Assembly (NCBI RefSeq): GCF_900110615.1
Contig: NZ_FOEI01000001.1
Span: 806,001-870,000, forward strand
DNA length: 64,000 nucleotides
Origin: Flavobacterium urocaniciphilum
Lineage (GTDB): Bacteria > Bacteroidota > Bacteroidia > Flavobacteriales > Flavobacteriaceae
Reading direction: 5' to 3'
Below, one piece after another: positions 61,963-64,000 of this stretch; position 1 is the stretch's first letter; the number at the start of each line of letters is the position of its first letter. The notes below the pieces were generated by a model, which was given only the letters and a program-made list of their open reading frames with translations, searched no databases and was not told the origin of the DNA. Made by a program: the position numbers and the translations under genes.

Positions 61963-62427
61963 TTAGTTTTCGATTAATTTTAATAATTCTTCTTCTGTTG
62001 GATTTTTTGCAATTAAAATTCCTTCTTTATTAAATAAATATTTTGATGGAAGTTCATCCACTCCAAATTGAATCGCTGTTTCTGCATCAAAACCATTTGA
62101 ATCTATTAATTGAGTGAACTTAATTTTATCTTTTACTATCGCTTTAAGCCATTTAGATGCATCTTTATCAATTGAAATTCCAACAATTTCAAATTTATCA
62201 TGATTCGTTTCGTTGTATAACTTAACTAGCTTCTTATTTCCTAATCGACACGGAGCACACCAAGATGCCCAAAAATCGACTAGAATATATTTTCCTTTTA
62301 AAGTGGAAAGATTTACTTCTTTGTTGTCACTACTTTTTAACATAATAGAAGGAATTGAATCTCCTACTTTAATTTGTGCAGTAGCAAAATTGGTAATCAA
62401 TAAAAACAATAAAACTATTTTTCTCAT
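61963..62427 (-). CDS. TlpA-like thioredoxin-fold disulfide reductase
   Basis: The 154-residue protein has a signal peptide (ends FATAQ) and a thioredoxin fold of the TlpA/ResA type: GDSIPSIML, KGKYILVDFWASWCAPCRLGNKKLVKLY with the active-site CAPC, VGISIDKD, and cis-Pro region DELPSKYLFNKEG. It probably keeps Cys metal sites of its neighbours reduced in the periplasm. It lies 14 bases upstream of the HMA gene and six bases after the DUF3347/HMA gene. Confidence 0.88.
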   Translation of the reverse strand: MRKIVLLFLLITNFATAQIKVGDSIPSIMLKSSDNKEVNLSTLKGKYILVDFWASWCAPCRLGNKKLVKLYNETNHDKFEIVGISIDKDASKWLKAIVKDKIKFTQLIDSNGFDAETAIQFGVDELPSKYLFNKEGILIAKNPTEEELLKLIEN

Positions 62428-62433
62428 TTTGAC

Positions 62434-63303
62434 TTATTTTATTGTTTCGACAGTTTTTCCACAGCTTAACATCATTGAACCATAGTATGGATTTTTAACT
62501 GCATTTTCTTTGCTTAACCAATTAGCTCCTTTTCCGTTATTATACATTGGACAGTATTGGAAATATACTGGAACATCATATTTAGCAACTTTTAATAATT
62601 CGTAAATATCTTTTGATAAGGTTACAAAATGATCACGTTGATGCTTAATATCTTTAGTATCTGCAATATGTTCTGCATCTTCTTTAATTTGATTTACAAT
62701 TTTCATCCAAACCACATGAACATCCATTCCTAATTTGTCCATTTTAACATTGTTTATTGCTGTAAATAATTCTTTTGAAGCAACAGAAGTAGCCGTTCCG
62801 TCTGAACTAATCATTGCATCTTTTACAACAAAATAAGCATCAAAAACAGATTTTAATTGATCAACTTCTTGAACTTCAGGTTTCTGAGTTTCAGCATGAT
62901 TACCGTGATTAGTATGATCTTGAGTAGTTGCATCAGCTTTTATTTCTTCTTTAACTGGAGTTTTTGCAACTCTTTCATACTGACAACATCCATGTAGATT
63001 TTCATATACATCATCAGGAGCAAGAAACTTATCACTATCATAACCTGCTAATGCAATTCTTTTTAAAATTTCGTCTTGATTCGTTTTCTTTGAATCATAC
63101 GTAATTGTTGCCATTTGCGTTTCTTGATTCCAATCTACTTTAGCTACTTTTTTAATTGTACCTGCTTTTTCGATTTTAGTTTCGCACATTCCACAGTTTC
63201 CATAGATTTTAACGGTTTCTGTTTTAGAATTTTTTATTTGTGCATTTATTGTAGTTGATAACATTGTAAATAATGCTACCATTAATTTGAATGAATTTTT
63301 CAT
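62434..63303 (-). CDS. HMA-DUF3347 periplasmic copper-binding protein
   Basis: Starting at the ATG at 63303 (289 residues; a longer frame begins at 63399 without signal-like features) the protein has a signal peptide (ends TTINAQ), an HMA domain with NCGMC (TVKIYGNCGMCETKIEKAGTIKKVAKVDWNQETQMATI), a His-rich linker (TTQDHTNHGNHAETQ), and a DUF3347 domain ending QYCPMYNNGKGANWLSKEN and VKNPYYGSMMLSCG. It is a paralogue of the lipoprotein at 59892 but with HMA in place of the metal-binding CPMHPE domain. A CAAAGT-ACTTTG palindrome lies 21 bases upstream. Confidence 0.85.
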   Translation of the reverse strand: MKNSFKLMVALFTMLSTTINAQIKNSKTETVKIYGNCGMCETKIEKAGTIKKVAKVDWNQETQMATITYDSKKTNQDEILKRIALAGYDSDKFLAPDDVYENLHGCCQYERVAKTPVKEEIKADATTQDHTNHGNHAETQKPEVQEVDQLKSVFDAYFVVKDAMISSDGTATSVASKELFTAINNVKMDKLGMDVHVVWMKIVNQIKEDAEHIADTKDIKHQRDHFVTLSKDIYELLKVAKYDVPVYFQYCPMYNNGKGANWLSKENAVKNPYYGSMMLSCGKTVETIK

Positions 63304-63323
63304 TTTAATAATGTATTTGTTTT

Positions 63324-63339
63324 CAAAGTTTATACTTTG
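63324..63339 (-). promoter_or_regulatory. Palindromic candidate operator CAAAGT-TTAT-ACTTTG
   Basis: A perfect six-base-arm inverted repeat with a four-base spacer lies 21 bases upstream of the HMA-DUF3347 start. On the minus strand its right half resembles a -7 element (AAACTTTG). A copper-responsive regulator is a plausible binder. The 190-base gap 63304-63493 also contains the inverted pair TTGACA/TGTCAA near 63461-63487, perhaps a terminator of the Cys-rich gene. Confidence 0.45.
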
Positions 63340-63493
63340 ACTGATTGATAAAATAAATTTGAATAAATAAACAGTTAGGAAAAAATAGAATAACAACACA
63401 ACTATTGTGTAGCAATAATATCTATAAAAACTGTTAGAAAATGATAGCTTTTAGCTATGAATTTGACACACTACTAGCTGTCAAAAAAGGAAT

Positions 63494-63871
63494 TTAGCCT
63501 ATTTTTGGTATTAACCAAATAGAATGAAAACCATCTGATATTGATGGAGTTGTATATGAAAAATTAACTTTCTCTATTGAAGAATAGTGAAATACATTAA
63601 TTTTAAAACTTATTTCTGGTAAAAAACTTATTGAAGTCGCAGGACAAGTTGATGAACAACCACATTTTGAATGACCACAATCGCCTTCACATCCTTTATC
63701 TTCCTTATCATTGTTATCATTATGACCACAACAACATTTTTTTTCAGTTTCAGAAGAAGAAACCTCTTTTTTACAAGAATGATTTGAATTAGTATCACCA
63801 CATGCCATAGCACTATTAGACATAAAAAACATGCTTAAAAATAGTAATAATATGATGTGATATTTTTTCAT
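63494..63871 (-). CDS. Cys-rich secreted protein, likely metal-binding, copper cluster leader
   Basis: The 125-residue protein has a signal peptide (ends NSAMA) followed directly by a Cys-rich and acidic region with 13 or so cysteines (CGD, SCKKE, KCCCGHN, GCEGDCGHSKCGCSSTC), a composition typical of metallothionein-like or zinc/copper-scavenging sequences. The C-terminal third is ordinary beta-rich sequence without Cys. No family is recognised. It is the first gene of the copper cluster, with its own -7 element, and 190 bases separate it from the next gene. Confidence 0.65.
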   Translation of the reverse strand: MKKYHIILLLFLSMFFMSNSAMACGDTNSNHSCKKEVSSSETEKKCCCGHNDNNDKEDKGCEGDCGHSKCGCSSTCPATSISFLPEISFKINVFHYSSIEKVNFSYTTPSISDGFHSIWLIPKIG

Positions 63872-63890
63872 TTATTTCTTTAAAACGCTA

Positions 63891-63898
63891 CAAATGTA
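63891..63898 (-). promoter_or_regulatory. -7 promoter element of the Cys-rich gene
   Basis: The minus strand reads TACATTTG, a full TAnnTTTG match 19 bases upstream of the ATG. The remaining bases to 64000 hold no gene start I can support. Confidence 0.55.
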
Positions 63899-64000
63899 AT
63901 AAAATCAAATTATTTTATAATTAAAATGATGTTAAAATGTTAAAATTGAATTATTTTCAATTCCAAAAAACATTTAAAAACACAACAACCTAAAGCATTA

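Overview
The window is from a low-GC member of the Bacteroidota, almost certainly a Flavobacterium-like Flavobacteriaceae. The reasons are: type IX secretion (T9SS) C-terminal sorting domains on several secreted proteins; PorP/SprF- and OmpA-type partners of gliding/adhesin systems; a tmRNA whose tag reads GENNYALAA; a fused E1 alpha/beta 2-oxoacid dehydrogenase; and repeated use of the Bacteroidota -7 promoter element TAnnTTTG. Genes lie on both strands in short operons that often converge on shared hairpin terminators.

Bases 1-34300 are mostly ordinary chromosome. They hold a porin fragment, a DUF389 membrane protein, L-serine dehydratase, a DEAD-box helicase, a RarD-type transporter, DnaK behind a sigma-54-like promoter, a nitronate monooxygenase/DUF4442/TauE run, malate dehydrogenase, a secreted endonuclease I with a T9SS signal, an inactive-looking M1-type peptidase fused to an outer-membrane barrel, the E1 fusion, PrmA, ClpS, a split YeeE/YedE pair and metal-dependent KdsA. 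At 26.3-31.0 kb two operons of membrane proteins (with a YiiX-like lipoprotein, a Coq4-like protein, DUF1361 and CreD) flank a small winged-helix regulator. Both operons carry the same CTTTG/CAAAG palindrome at the promoter, so they look like one regulon. An FucP-type sugar transporter and a saccharopine dehydrogenase-like enzyme follow.

The most interesting region is 34.67-57.52 kb. A 30-bp perfect direct repeat of the tmRNA 3' end (34674-34703 and 57486-57515) brackets about 22.8 kb, and the probable original ssrA terminator now sits beyond the right copy. This is the signature of a genomic island integrated into ssrA. No integrase is visible. The island encodes a surface-display module: a 1522-residue T9SS type B protein with six HYR-like repeats, a second T9SS type B protein, a PorP/SprF protein, a TPR/PD40/OmpA protein, three tail-fibre-like secreted proteins sharing one N-terminal design (one with 17-residue SNFIG repeats), and a T9SS type A protein broken by two homopolymer frameshifts. 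It also has its own sensing apparatus: a propeller-type histidine kinase divergent from a LytTR response regulator, a NarL-type response regulator, and two small receiver-like proteins without an evident phospho-acceptor.

Six island promoters share one architecture that I found by reading the intergenic regions. Each has TTATTAC-like direct half-sites spaced 21 bp apart (10 bp in one case), lying 29-30 bp upstream of a TAnnTTT(G/A) -7 element. The kinase/LytTR pair itself lacks it. The simplest reading is that the island's LytTR regulator switches all the island's surface operons as one mobile regulon. Two of the regulator-like genes are also preceded directly by intrinsic terminators, which suggests attenuation.

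After the right repeat, 57.58-63.9 kb is an all-minus-strand copper-handling cluster: a Cys-rich secreted protein, two DUF3347 proteins with metal-binding domains, a TlpA-like thioredoxin, a periplasmic HMA protein, a barrel protein, and a multicopper oxidase with a C-terminal barrel-like domain.
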